Shown: in pieces, positions 47,301 to 58,267 of the stretch
How positions within the stretch are numbered: the first letter of the stretch is position 1
Layout of the letters: the number at the start of each line of letters is the position of its first letter
DNA from: Oikopleura dioica
Taxonomy: Eukaryota > Chordata > Appendicularia > Copelata > Oikopleuridae
Assembly: GCA_907165135.1 (NCBI GenBank)
Contig: OU015566.1
Span: forward strand, 14,306,157-14,370,156
Direction of reading: 5' to 3'
Length of the DNA stretch: 64,000 nt
Position numbers and translations under genes: made by a program
Notes under the pieces: model-generated
Told to the model about the DNA's origin: nothing
Database searches by the model: none
The model's input: the letters and a program-made list of their open reading frames with translations, nothing else

Positions 47301-50300
47301 GAATCTAACTGTATGTTATCCCTGACATGAGCCGCTTCCCGCTCAGCTGGGACGACGGATCTGGTCGATATTCTGATACGCAAGATGAAAGTACCCGGCA
47401 CGACGTCCAAACAAAAAGCAGAAGTTGGAAACGCGCTGACCATGCTTCTCCTGACTTATCCACTCGATAGTATCGCCGTTCAAGTCTGCCAGGGAATCAT
47501 GCCGCTTTTGCTGAGCAACAGTCCCAAGGTCCGACATGCGGGGGTAGAGTTGTGTGCTGCTATTGCTTCAGGAAAGAGTTTTGAAGTTTACCTTGGCCCG
47601 AGGGGAAGCCTAAAGGGCCTAAGGGTGAGAGAATCTTGATTTTCTTATTGGGCAATGTTTGATTTGACCCCAGGCGAGTAGCAAAGATTGAAGGGTCCTT
47701 CCGGTATGAAAATGTAAAATCTAGATGACTTGATGACTGCGTGACACGATAGAACGTCTGAATCTACGTCAAACTTGCAACACAACTTGTCAAGCAAATC
47801 TAAAACCAACATTGCTTTATTTACAAATTCCTCAATACAAAAACTCTTCCAAGTCCTCCATGAATCGGAGCTGGAACCGCTGCGGAAGGTCCTCACTTCT
47901 TATGATATAAGAAACCACGGGCAGAGCATTTCCGGCGAGATTTATGCAAGAATAGCGAGGAAAAACCCGCCAGAAGTCGACTCTTTCGGGCTGTTAGTTT
48001 ATGGAGAGAGGCCGAGAAACGTGCGGGAATCGACAGATCTGAACCTAACTGGGCCGAGAAAAGGATCTGCTGGGCGAGCCAGGTCGCATTTTCCACAAGA
48101 TTTTTACCAGGTCGGGCTCGAGAAAAAATCAAGGAAGAGAATCTTGAGTGTCAAAATGCAGAAAATTTTGCAGCAGGGAGGTAAATAGTTGCCGTTCACA
48201 CAAACTATTTCCCTCTCCGCCGGTCAAATACACTCGAGCCCGTTTCTCAGGATCCAAACACTCGGCCGAAAAATGGCTGGATGACGAGCGAAGAAGAACG
48301 AAAAGAAAAAGAGAATAATAATTATCAAAAATTTCAAGGTAAAAATTGACATCACGAAATCGAGAAAAATCTCAATCAGGGGCACGCACTACTATCAAAA
48401 TTGGCGCAATTCGGAATTGTCAATATTGAATATTGAAAGAAGCGTTAAAAAGTTTGCGATTTGTTTTTGCCACGGTCAACATTCAGTAGCGCAGAGTTCC
48501 AGCCACCACTGACAGAAAGAGACAAATCGTATTCACCAAATAAAATTGGGAGTCAAATAAAAAATGCTTCTTTGTTGGAAAGAAAATCCGCAAAAACACA
48601 TCCTCGGTAAAAATAAAATTTTCTCGCACCCAACAATTGACATTTTTGCATGTGTGCATATTTTTATTTGCCCCAGGCGTGTGCCCCTTGTCACAAATAA
48701 TCAAGAACTCACCTGGAAATTCAGCACTCTCGGCGGCGAGTAGTTCTAGCTCCATGCAAAATGATAGCTCACTTTCTTCCTCTATGCCGGCGTCGTTCTT
48801 CAAGAATAATCTACCGCACAAACGTATGTAACCTTCCGTCAATTTACAACCACAGTAATTATTTGCTCATTAGTTTTAAACAGCGAACAAACAAGAAAAC
48901 CCGTAGCTTTTTGTAGCCAAACTGTTGGGCAAACTAATCACTGAATTCTTCTTTCCGCAGGGCCATCTTCAAACGAGGTCGATTCAAACACGCTAAAACC
49001 CACGAGGAAACCCTCCATGCCCAGAAGCGCCAAGCCTTCGCGAAGCAACGAGCAATACAGAGAATACAACTCAAACACCATTAATTTATCTTCATCTTAT
49101 GCTGCCAAGGTAAAGACATCAACCACAACTCCTCCAAACAATTTTCTAGCCAACAATGCTAGATCCTAGAGAGAGCGAAAACTCTCCACGAAAATTGACT
49201 CCTTTGTCGCAAAAGGGAGTAAATGTCGTTACGAAAAATTCGATGTTGTCGCCGGAAATAGAAGCCCAGCTCGGCCCGATGGCGGATCCGAACAATTTCT
49301 CTGCGCATGATCTTTTCAGCTCGTTAACTTATGATGGGAACAGTCCTGGTTCAGGTATCCCCGAACCCCATAAGCCCCCCCTAACCCCTCTTCAGTGAGC
49401 CCAGAGCGTCCATTCTCTCGTCCGAAGCCGTCCTCCGTCCCGCCAACGCACACAAAATCGGACTACAGCGGGGGCGACTCCTCCCCCGATTACACCAGCC
49501 GTGGGAAAGAAAACACGAACTCGCACCATTCTCGCTCCCCAATGTCTCCCTCAACTCAAAGCAGTTCGCTGCCGAGAACTCCAGAAAATCAGGAAAATGG
49601 CGCTGCATTTATGGATGCGCGGTAAAGCTACTAAATTCCATGTCAAACAGAAAAAACGCGCACTAGAAATTTTAATCTCTCACAATTCACAAGTTCATAA
49701 TTCGACTTCCGAATTATGTTCTGTCCCGCTTTTCCACGAGCTTTTCAACTCATCTTTTTTTAATCCAAAAAGCCGCACAGCAAATTCAAAATTTTGCTCA
49801 TCCGTTTTTAATCTCGTCCTGCTCACCATTCGCTCAGCTTGATTCAGGCACAGACAATGATTTGGCCCGTAGAGAAAGGTTAGCACTTTTTCTGCTTTCT
49901 ATGTCGCCGCAATTCACTCACTTATCAATTATCCTCGGCCTTTGTTAATTAACTACTTTCTTTTATTTTAACTTATGCTTTTCTGTAGCATTTCTCACAT
50001 CCGCCGCTCAGCCAGGGACAGAAGAAAGAGAAACAGGATAGAAGAGCAAGAAAAACTGTCCAGAACCAACACCCAAGAGGTAAATTTCCAACCCCCTTCC
50101 CCCCAAAACCCTCTTTCTAGAGCTCTTTGGCCGGCTTCGCCCCGTCGAATAATCTTCCAAGAACGCCACCAAGCGGTGCTCAGCGCTCCCCAATCCCCAA
50201 CGGCGATTCTAGCCCGCTGGAAGCTGTTGGTAGAGCCCTCTCAAATACCTCTCTGGACAACTCTTCCGTCACAAGATCACTTTTTTCGGAAAACAAAGAT

Positions 50301-52587
50301 CCGGGCAGCAATAGATACAAACCCGCCAAGAAAACATCGAAGGCGAAATTGAACTCTTCCTTTGGCGGTTCTATAGCGGGAGTTGGCTATGCAGACAAAT
50401 TCCAAAAAGAGCTGGTAAGGATATCTTTACCATCTCGATTCTTATTATTCAGGACAACCGGCCGATAAAGCCAGGAGAAACAGTTTCCGAATCTTCCTTG
50501 CACCAACGCCCTTACGGATTGCCGATGCCGTATTCAGACGAAAATCCGTCAGATCTCTCCCTCGATTCTCGCAACACTCTTCCTCGGCCACCAAGAATCA
50601 CTGGCAAGAAATCTGAACCAGTTCTTCAGCATCGGAATGCCATCCCTCATCATCGACCTGATTTTAACAGCTCAACCGACTTCAACGGTTCCGGTTCTTT
50701 CGGAAAATCTCCAAGGATTAACTCTTCTGGCTCTGGAACCGGCTCCACCGGTGGCGAAGTGACCCCCTTGAGCAGGCCCGGCAAAGAATTCGACAAGGCC
50801 CTGGCCTACATGAGCGACCCGGGAATCGAGTGGAACAAGCACGTCGAAGCTCTGTCCATCATCAGATCTCTCGTCCATTTCAACCAAGAAATTCTCCTTC
50901 CGAAAGTCTCCGAGACGACTCAACTCGTCATCAAAAATGTCGGTAATTTACGGTCAAAAGTGTCCGGCTTGGCGACTGAAACGATGCGAGATCTTTTCCG
51001 AGTTTTGAAAAAAGCAGTGGCGCCGCAACTCGAATCAGCAATGAAAACGCTGTTGACGGAGGCAGGCAAGGAGAATGCTTTTTTGAGGGAAAAGGTGAGT
51101 GACTGTTTGTTGACTTCAAAAATAATATTTGTTTCTTAGATCGAAAGGTGTCTCGAGGAAGGAGTTCAAGCGATGGTTGTTGATGGTCTTGGTGGAAAAA
51201 TGCTCGCTGCACTTGCTCAACATCAAAAATCGAAAAATACAGCAGGTAGAAAATGGCTTTTTTCATCTAAAAATGAGTAATAATTTTCTTTCCAGTGCGA
51301 ACACTGGTGGCAAGATACACTTACGAAACCATCCAAAAAATGAGCCCGGGTCGAGCCTTATCAGAGACACGTGACACGACGGAACGAGTCTATCCGATGA
51401 TGATGTCGGCAGTGATCGATCAATCCGACCAAGTGCGCTACTGGGGAAAGAGGATGGTAGCGCTCTTGCAAGTTCATGAAGATTTTGAGCGACTTGCTGG
51501 CAAATATTTGAATAATAATAATACTGCAAAATTACTAGAAGGTAAACATCAGCCCTTGACAGTCATTTCAACCCTTTTCAGAATCTCACAAAGTACGAAC
51601 AAAAGGAATAGGCGAAAAGCCTCAATCAGCTCGGAGAACACTCTCCGGCCGGTCGAACACTCGTTTGCCCCCTGATCGTCAGAATAGCAGTCCTCTTCGA
51701 ATTACGAGTAGATCTGGACCAGCAAGAGTCGATGATACGCTCAAGGACGATCTGAAGGCGGCAATCAGTGGGACAACGCACGAGACGAAAGTTCGAGCGC
51801 TCAATACTGTCAGGGTTAGTTTACCATGTTAAATTAGGCAGCTAAAATAACTTTTTTCAGAATATAATTCGCGCTGGTGGAAGCTTAGGAAATGAGCTGA
51901 AGCACGTGACCGACTTAGTTTGCAAAATGCTCAAATCTGCCGCTCCAAATAGCTATCAGGTACTTTTCCCTTGATTTCACTAGAATTTATCAAACGCTTC
52001 AGGAAGCGCTGAACATAGCACCAGATCTAATCCACTACGTCAGCGAAGATCACGTGTCCTATCGAAACCTTTTCCTCGCAGTCGCGGAGCGAGTCACTGC
52101 TGGAGCTGGCGGTCATAACAAAGCTGCGTCGAAGCTGTTAGATGACAGTAAGCTACAGGCTTCGTTCCTCTTCTGAAACGAGTTTTAGTGTGCAACAATG
52201 CAGATCCAGCTGCTTTAGTGCAGCCTCTTGCCCAGCGAATCAAAAACGCAGCCACAGGAAGACCAAAACTAACGTCAAAGTTCACCGAAATATTGGAAAA
52301 ACTCGGATCTAGTAAAATGAGTACTGTACAAAAGTAAGTCCTTTTCGTCGATTCTAGAGCTGATGAATAATTGTAGATGGGGTCCATTTGCGCTGTGGGA
52401 AGTAATCCGAGATCATCGCTGTCGACAACAAGCAAAATTACTAGCAGAAGGTAACGAGTTAGAGTCATTTTGAAAGCTGGCATTTGATTATTCAGTTCTG
52501 TACGATGCAATAGGCGATCCTCTATTCGACCTAGCGAGAAAAGAAAAACTAGAATCGGATCTGCGCGGAATGCTCGACTACCGCTGA
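44380..52587 (+). CDS. TOGARAM: TOGARAM/crescerin-type TOG-array protein
   Basis: Microtubule-binding, cilia-associated TOG/HEAT-array protein. About 25 exons, beginning 44380-44506, 44907-44978, 45033-45166, 45204 onward, and 46196-46387, 46848-47126, 47347 onward. The end is 51296-51541, 51590-51814, 51861-51959, 52003-52147, 52189-52333, 52377-52450, 52496-52587. The N-terminal exons give HEAT-repeat sequence (LIIPQLGVQKEATSELF; ATKQILKLARNREIP). The middle is a long Ser/Pro-rich linker. The C-terminal TOG pair has WNKHVEALSIIRSLVHF, NLRSKVSGLATETMRDLF and RYWGKRMVALLQVHEDFERL, then a linker and a last TOG ending LRGMLDYR. This order fits TOGARAM1 (TOG1-TOG2-linker-TOG3-TOG4). Three introns need a GA donor. 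Joins at 45268-45434, 47600-47760 and 49621-49850 are not settled. AATAAA at 52896. Confidence 0.92.
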
Positions 52588-52937
52588 CTTCAACCCTTTT
52601 TCTCTTCTTTTTCATCCCTTTTTCTCGTTTCGGCCGATTCCTACGGTTCAACTGGTGCTTTCTACCGGACTTTTTGTTGATATTGTTTTTAATTGTAGAT
52701 ACGAAAATTTGTAAAAATAATTATTAAATTATATTTTTCTCCCTCCTTTTTTCTACAAATTCCAGAGTCAGCGAAGTTTATTTTTATAGTTCTACCTAAT
52801 TTTTTTTTTGCTTTTTTATAAATATTTATACAAACAGTCTGCTCACGAGTATTTTTGTAAAATTCACATTTTCATTTTTATGCAGTTCAAAATTTAATAA
52901 ACGATATATATTTTTCCAAAGCGCGTTTTTTTTTCTT

Positions 52938-54539
52938 TTATTCGAGCTTTTTCTTGAACTCTGGACCAGGGCAAAGAACACAGTACAAAGTCAGAAGAAA
53001 GCAAGAAACCAGGTTCCATCGAAACATGGCTGCGAAAAGTGTTTCGTTGATTCTAGTGCTGAAGTAGACCAGCCCAAGCACGAGGCGGCAAAATTCAAAG
53101 AAAATGTGACTCATTCTGTCTTCTTTGGGATTCATGAGGTTTCCGTAGATCCAGAAGGAGAGAGTAATGTAAGCGGCGTTGCAGTAGCTGACGTATTCTA
53201 GCGCCGTGACGAAGAGGATGTTGGTGATACTGTATTGAGCGATGACATACAGGAGCATCGGCGTGTCGATTTGACTGTTCCATGGCTAGAAAAACGGTTT
53301 AAAACGAAGCGCCAATCAAAGACGAGTATTGCTTTGTTGAGCCAATCAGAAAGCTTATTTTTCCCCAACCTTTGAGTCTTTAGCCACCTCCGGGATCGGA
53401 TAATACTTCTGTTCTTCAATATTCCATCCAGGCCCGTACCAAAGTTTCTGCATCTTCTGACTGAACGAATTCTTCCCCGACAGACAGTACCAAAACAGCT
53501 CGTTGTAGTATTTGCACTGAATCTTTATCGGATCATACGTTTCAATCGGCGAGACGAGTCCATAAACAACCGGTTCTTCTTCCCGCTCGGCCGCGAATGT
53601 TCCGAGCATTCGATCCCAAATAATCAGAACTGCGGCGTAGTTTTTATCGATGCAGTACGGGTTGCGGCCGTGATGGACTCGGTGATGGCTTGGTGTGTTG
53701 AAAATAATCTCAATGATCCAGGGAAAGTGTTTGATTTGCTCAGTGTGGATCCAGAATTGATAAAGAAGGTTGCACCCTCGATGGGCTAGAAAAACTGGTG
53801 GAGGGAGTCCAATTGTTGCTTTCTCCGGTTTTTCAAGGATTTTCTAAGTGATTATTGATTCAAGGAAAAAACAGGTCTAAAGGAAGGTAGACGATAAAGG
53901 AAGTATACTTGTGCAGCGCACTTTGTCTTAGCGCCGTGGCCATGTTGTAGTACTCCGAGGAATGGTGGACTTGGTGCGCTGCCCAAAGAAAGTTGATCTC
54001 GTGACCTGAAGAATTCAAATGATGAAAAGAAAAACGATGAATATTTTACCGAATCGATGGGTGAGATAGTATCCAAAATCGTAGCCAAAGAAGCCGATCA
54101 ACCAAAATGTCCAGGAGCGATTTTCCAAGTCCAGAAAATGTCCATAGTTGTAGAGCGCTGTATAAATCGCCATTTCAAGTCCTCCTTCGCCAAGTAATTT
54201 GGTCATTTGAGACATGGATCCTGCTGTCAACGACCCGATCGCATCTCGAGACTAGAAATTTATACAAATGTAACTAAATAATCGTCTCTTTTCTGACCTC
54301 AAAACTAAGCTTATTTCTCCACCAGCCCACAACCCAATCGAGCAAAATCATCGCATAAAACCAGGGTATTGCTTTGCCAATATAATCAGGGACTTTTTCG
54401 ACATCATCCTCTTTAAATTCTCATCAACAAAACTCGTCTTAGGATCCTAACCATGTTCTGACGGCGGTAAAAGATAGAAAATCGCTCGTAAACCGACTGC
54501 TTGGTCCCAGAGACTGTTCTCTAGCGTCGAATTCGCCAT
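52938..54539 (-). CDS. AGMO: Alkylglycerol monooxygenase (ether-lipid hydroxylase)
   Basis: Membrane di-iron, tetrahydrobiopterin-dependent enzyme that cleaves the ether bond of alkylglycerols. It starts at 54539 (MANSTLENSLWDQAVGLRAI), with FYLLPPSEHG and VPDYIGKAIPWFYAMILLDW as in the family's first helix. The fatty-acid-hydroxylase His motifs are all present: HRFGHE split by a 48-bp intron at about 54049-54006, then HQVHHSSE, then NTPSHHRVHHGRNPYCIDKN, WD and FGTF-like LGTFAAE. The C-terminal half has several hydrophobic segments and ends PGPEFKKKLE. Length is about 450 residues, as in vertebrate AGMO (TMEM195). It converges on TOGARAM with about 350 bases between the two stops. Confidence 0.95.
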
Positions 54540-55065
54540 TGAAAAAATAATTAAAACGGTGAAAATTCAAGAACGAGACGAGAGTTCATAATAACGCTTG
54601 TAAACTTTGTCAATGTTTGCAAAGGATCTTGCGAATTCGGTCAACATGCAATCTTTTTTCTGACTCAGACTCCCCTTATATGTATTTTTACCTTCATTTT
54701 CAATTATTTATTTTTCATGAAAAACAGTGATAAAGCCGAAGCAACGCGGTTTATTAGGAAATTCCGTCGCTTCCTGGTTATCCATCGCCGTAATCTAATC
54801 AAAAATTATTCCAAACAACGAATTTTCGTCGAATTTCCTCTCGCGCCGAGAATGTCACGGGAGGAATACGGAGATAAGGCCGGCTTTATAAAAACGACGT
54901 TTTTTGGCTAGCCAGCTTCATAAGATATTTTTGTTCTGTTCTGATAGAGCGGCGCGCTAGGTGCCGACTTTTCAGCGGGACCCAGCGTGTTGTTTTTTAT
55001 TTTTTATAATTTTTTCACAAGCGTGAATTCAAATAGAGCCAATTATGGATCGTAACACCTTTCAG

Positions 55066-55796
55066 CCACTACCACCACTACCACTACTACCACCACCACC
55101 ACCACAACCACAGAGCCTTCCACCGAGCCACCAACCACCGAGGGCCCAACCGTCGACTGCTCTCCTCTGACCCTCGACATGAGCACCAATAACTTCCAGC
55201 AGAAAACACCGGGTATTTACAACCCAGCCTCCAAGTATCCCTTCGGTCTTGGCTCTCCCCGATCTGCCTCTGTAAGTCCACGGTCTCCGCTCCTCCCTCC
55301 AACCCTCCATTTTTAGATCAAATACTTGATCAAGCAGTGGAATCTGCACAAGAGCGACTACCTCGGTTTCTTGACCTTTGGCCAGTTCTTCTGCGGCAGC
55401 GATTTCATCGAAGCCATCGATGATGGACGCCTTCGAATTGATTTCACCGACAACCGACATGTCTACGCTTACTCTGGCCAGACCGCCTACAAAGAGAACG
55501 GAAACTTCTCCAAGAAGACTCTCCAATTTATGTGAGTCCATTCTTTTTTTATCCTTTTTCCAAATTTTAATTCTAGCGCTCGAGGTTCCGACGCTGCCGT
55601 CTGGGGCGCCGGTAAATCTACCTGGGTCGACATCGTCTTCGTCCAAATCCACGGTATCGACACCATCGACTGGCAAGGCAAAGACATCGAAATGTGCTTC
55701 GAAAAAGCCAGAATCGGATTCGAAAACAACGCCAACGCTTACGCCGAAGCCGTCAACAACGACGTCAACTATGCTTCCTGCGTCGTCAACGCCTAA
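55066..55796 (+). CDS. Thr-linker protein of unknown family, 5' exon missing
   Basis: Three exons: 55066-55271, 55317-55531 and 55577-55796 (45-bp introns, GT-AG, phases fit). The first codes for a run of 15 or more Thr, then TEPSTEPPTTEGPTVDCSPL. A compact domain of about 170 residues follows, with IKQWNLHKSDYLGFLTFG, DFTDNRHVYAYSGQ, WGAGKSTWVDIVFVQIHG and four Cys, ending SCVVNA. Codons are strongly C-ending, as in highly expressed genes. A Thr linker before a Cys domain implies secretion, so a signal-peptide exon should lie between 54540 and 55065, but I could not place it. AATAAA at 55849. No known family is recognised. An extracellular structural (for example house) protein is a guess. 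Confidence 0.72.
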
Positions 55797-56396
55797 TTCT
55801 TTTGAAAACTAGGCTCTACTCCCTTAAGTTCAACAATATATAAGAGTTAATAAATAGATCCATCTAATCCGTTCTATATATTGATGTCTGTATTGATGCC
55901 TGTATAAAATACAGTTTTTACAAATCAAGAAGCAGATTATTGAGTCATTTTTTGTCCTTTTGATCATTTCTCGAGAAATCAAAGAAGAAAACCTCTTCAA
56001 AGCAGCTCGGAATAAATGTCCACGTAAATTTACGACTCCGAATTTCGGTTCCGCGAAATTTCCTTTGAAATAAACGCGACTTTTCGACCTCATTTGCGCA
56101 TAATTATTTATTCTTGATTTCAGTCGACTCTCTTTGATCCTTTGATTTTTTCGCTGTAACCAAATTTCAAATTAGGAGTATGCATTACTTATCGCCCAAA
56201 CTGATCTGTATACAAAAGCGATAGAGGCGAAATCCAAAGCTGAAGCTGGAAAGTAGGCCAGTTGGCTCTCATCAGCCGCGGCTGGGCAAACAATTAGGAG
56301 CAGCGAGATTCCCAATTGGCAATTGCTTATTCCAGCTGCTCAAAATCAAGATTTTCGATCGTCTGATTCGATCCTCGCCGGATGGCGCAGCACAGT

Positions 56397-56402
56397 TATA
56401 TA
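56397..56402 (+). promoter_or_regulatory. Candidate TATA box of the intronless C2H2 gene
   Basis: TATATA preceded by GC-rich sequence (GGATGGCGCAGCACAG), 95 bases before the start codon at 56497. Position and context suit a core promoter with a leader of about 65 bases. Confidence 0.45.
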
Positions 56403-56496
56403 GGCCTCTCGCTCCGCTTCCCGGAATCATAAACACAGAAAACTAGAATTGTCAAAAACCCATTCCCATAAAGAAAAAAACGAGCAAGAGAAAAAA

Positions 56497-57135
56497 ATGA
56501 ACGTCAGTAGCGAAATCTCCCAAATAGCCAAACCAGAGTTCCTCGCCTCGACGCCCAAAAGAAAATCTCTTCGAGAGCAGTATCAGAGCTTCTGCACGAG
56601 CAACGAGTCACGTGGCTACGGAACGATGAAGAGCTCCCATTTCCCGACTTCGAAGAAGACTTTGAAACCGGTTCCCAGTGGAGTCATTTCGCCTGTTTAC
56701 GCCGATCGAAGCGGGCATTTTTCGTCTTTGGATCTGTCTTCGTCGCCGGAAGCGAAGATTCCCGCGCCGCCCTGCTCGATTCAAGATTCAGAAACGGAGA
56801 GCGAGTCCGACATCTTCTGGCCCAACGAGTTCGACCAAGACCTGGACCAGACGCCGACGAACGTTCCTCCTTTCCGTTTGACGCATCACTTGGCCTCGAT
56901 CGACCTCTCCGTCGACCTGGATCAGCCGCTCCAGTGCCCCATTTGCCCGAGCACCTTCGCCACCGACCAAGCCTACTCGCGACATCAAGAAGAACACCTC
57001 AAGTCCCTGGGAACGCCTCTCCGAACCTCCGTGAGCTGCAGACACTGCCAAAAGAAGTTCAAATCGAAGCTGAAGTTGAAACGGCACCACGATAAACATC
57101 ACCCAGCCGAGATGAAAGTGCTGATGGTACTCTGA
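56497..57135 (+). CDS. Intronless C2H2 zinc-finger protein
   Basis: The first ATG in the open frame is at 56497 (MNVSSEISQIAKPEF). The frame extends upstream only to a non-ATG codon. The 212-residue protein has a Ser/Pro-rich and acidic N-terminal two thirds (DSETESESDIFWPNEFDQDL). It ends in two C2H2 fingers: CPICPSTFATDQAYSRHQEEH (C-X2-C-X12-H-X3-H) and CRHCQKKFKSKLKLKRHHDKHH. Single-exon structure and a TATA box suggest a sharply regulated early gene or a retro-copy. AATAAA at 57189. Family not recognised. Confidence 0.85.
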   Translation: MNVSSEISQIAKPEFLASTPKRKSLREQYQSFCTSNESRGYGTMKSSHFPTSKKTLKPVPSGVISPVYADRSGHFSSLDLSSSPEAKIPAPPCSIQDSETESESDIFWPNEFDQDLDQTPTNVPPFRLTHHLASIDLSVDLDQPLQCPICPSTFATDQAYSRHQEEHLKSLGTPLRTSVSCRHCQKKFKSKLKLKRHHDKHHPAEMKVLMVL

Positions 57136-57678
57136 GAAAATGTTTCATTCTGCTGTTTTTTCACGCTGGATTACTGTAATTTTCTGTAAATAAACAACGC
57201 CAAGGACAAGATCGAAATATCTTAATCGCGTTTTGGAATAATTCGATAATTTGTGTGAAGAGATAGAAAAATGCGAACTTGGCAGGAGCTCAATAAAGTC
57301 AACATTTTTCTTGAGCAAATACGAGCTTTTTTTTCTTGAAGAAAAGAAGCTTCCAGCAGTCAATTTTTTTACAAAATGAGAACGGCAATGAACGCTTGAT
57401 TTTTATATAAAGCCATGCAGAAAAAATGAAATGTTTCTTTTCCTTTAGAAATAAGGTCGCGAAATTTGGCTGCGAAATAATGAATATAAATATTCAATAA
57501 AAACTGTTTGAAAAAATAAAATAGATAAAATTTGAAAAATCGTCTGTTATTTTCGTTCAGTTAATTTAGTCTTGAGCTCTATTTGTAGATTTGAATCAAA
57601 GAAAGAAGAAAAGATGCTCTTCCGATAAAGCGTAATTATGGCCCCAAAAGCATTTTCCAAGTCCGGTTTTATTGTCAT

Positions 57679-58213
57679 TTATTTCCTAAACATTTCCCAC
57701 AAGAGCAACTCAGCGCCAGCTTCGAAGATCATAAAACCATTCTGGAAAATACACAAAATCCAGTCTGATTCCAGTCAATCAGACGGTCGTAATTTATTAC
57801 CGGAAATATTCAGTTCAATCATTACCTTGCTTCAAGTTTTAATTGAAAGTTAAGTTATTCAGAAAGTTTTTTTATTAAAAAACCGGGTCGGTTTTCTTCC
57901 TTGATTTCAATTCAAGTAAAAAAAAATTCTGAAAAATGACTCATTGAAGTTCGCAAGTGACATTCCTAATAATTCGTGAAAAGCTGGTTTTGATCCGGCT
58001 GAGAACTTATAAGGTCAGTGCCGTAAAAAAGTGCGGCTCGAGTTTTAAAAATCCGTAAAAGCGCATATATCCTTTATCTTCCGCTCTCGGTGACGGTCGC
58101 CACGGGCCAGGAGTTAATGTCAAAACATAAAACCAGCCACTGCTGAGTGTTAAAGCGAACCTGTCTGAAATTGCCAGATTCGACACGTTTTTCATGATGC
58201 TGAACTTTACCCG
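57679..58213 (-). CDS. Possible small gene, unidentified
   Basis: On the minus strand 58213-58007 reads VKFSIMKNVSNLAISDR and continues open to LKLEPHFFTALTL, after an acceptor (TTTTTCTAG). 57741-57679 reads NGFMIFEAGAELLLWEMFRK and a stop, after TATTTTCCAG. The pieces are not joined by a canonical donor. No homologous family was recognised. The 5' side lies head-to-head with the collagen start. Confidence 0.33.
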
Positions 58214-58267
58214 CTAGAAAAACACAAAACAGTTACAGAGGCATTTTTGAAATAGAGAAATCGCGAA

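Noticed and set aside
53852-54230. Possible separate gene in the middle of AGMO
   Set aside because: The frames are AGMO exons (FGYDFGYYLTHRFG) plus intron read-through.
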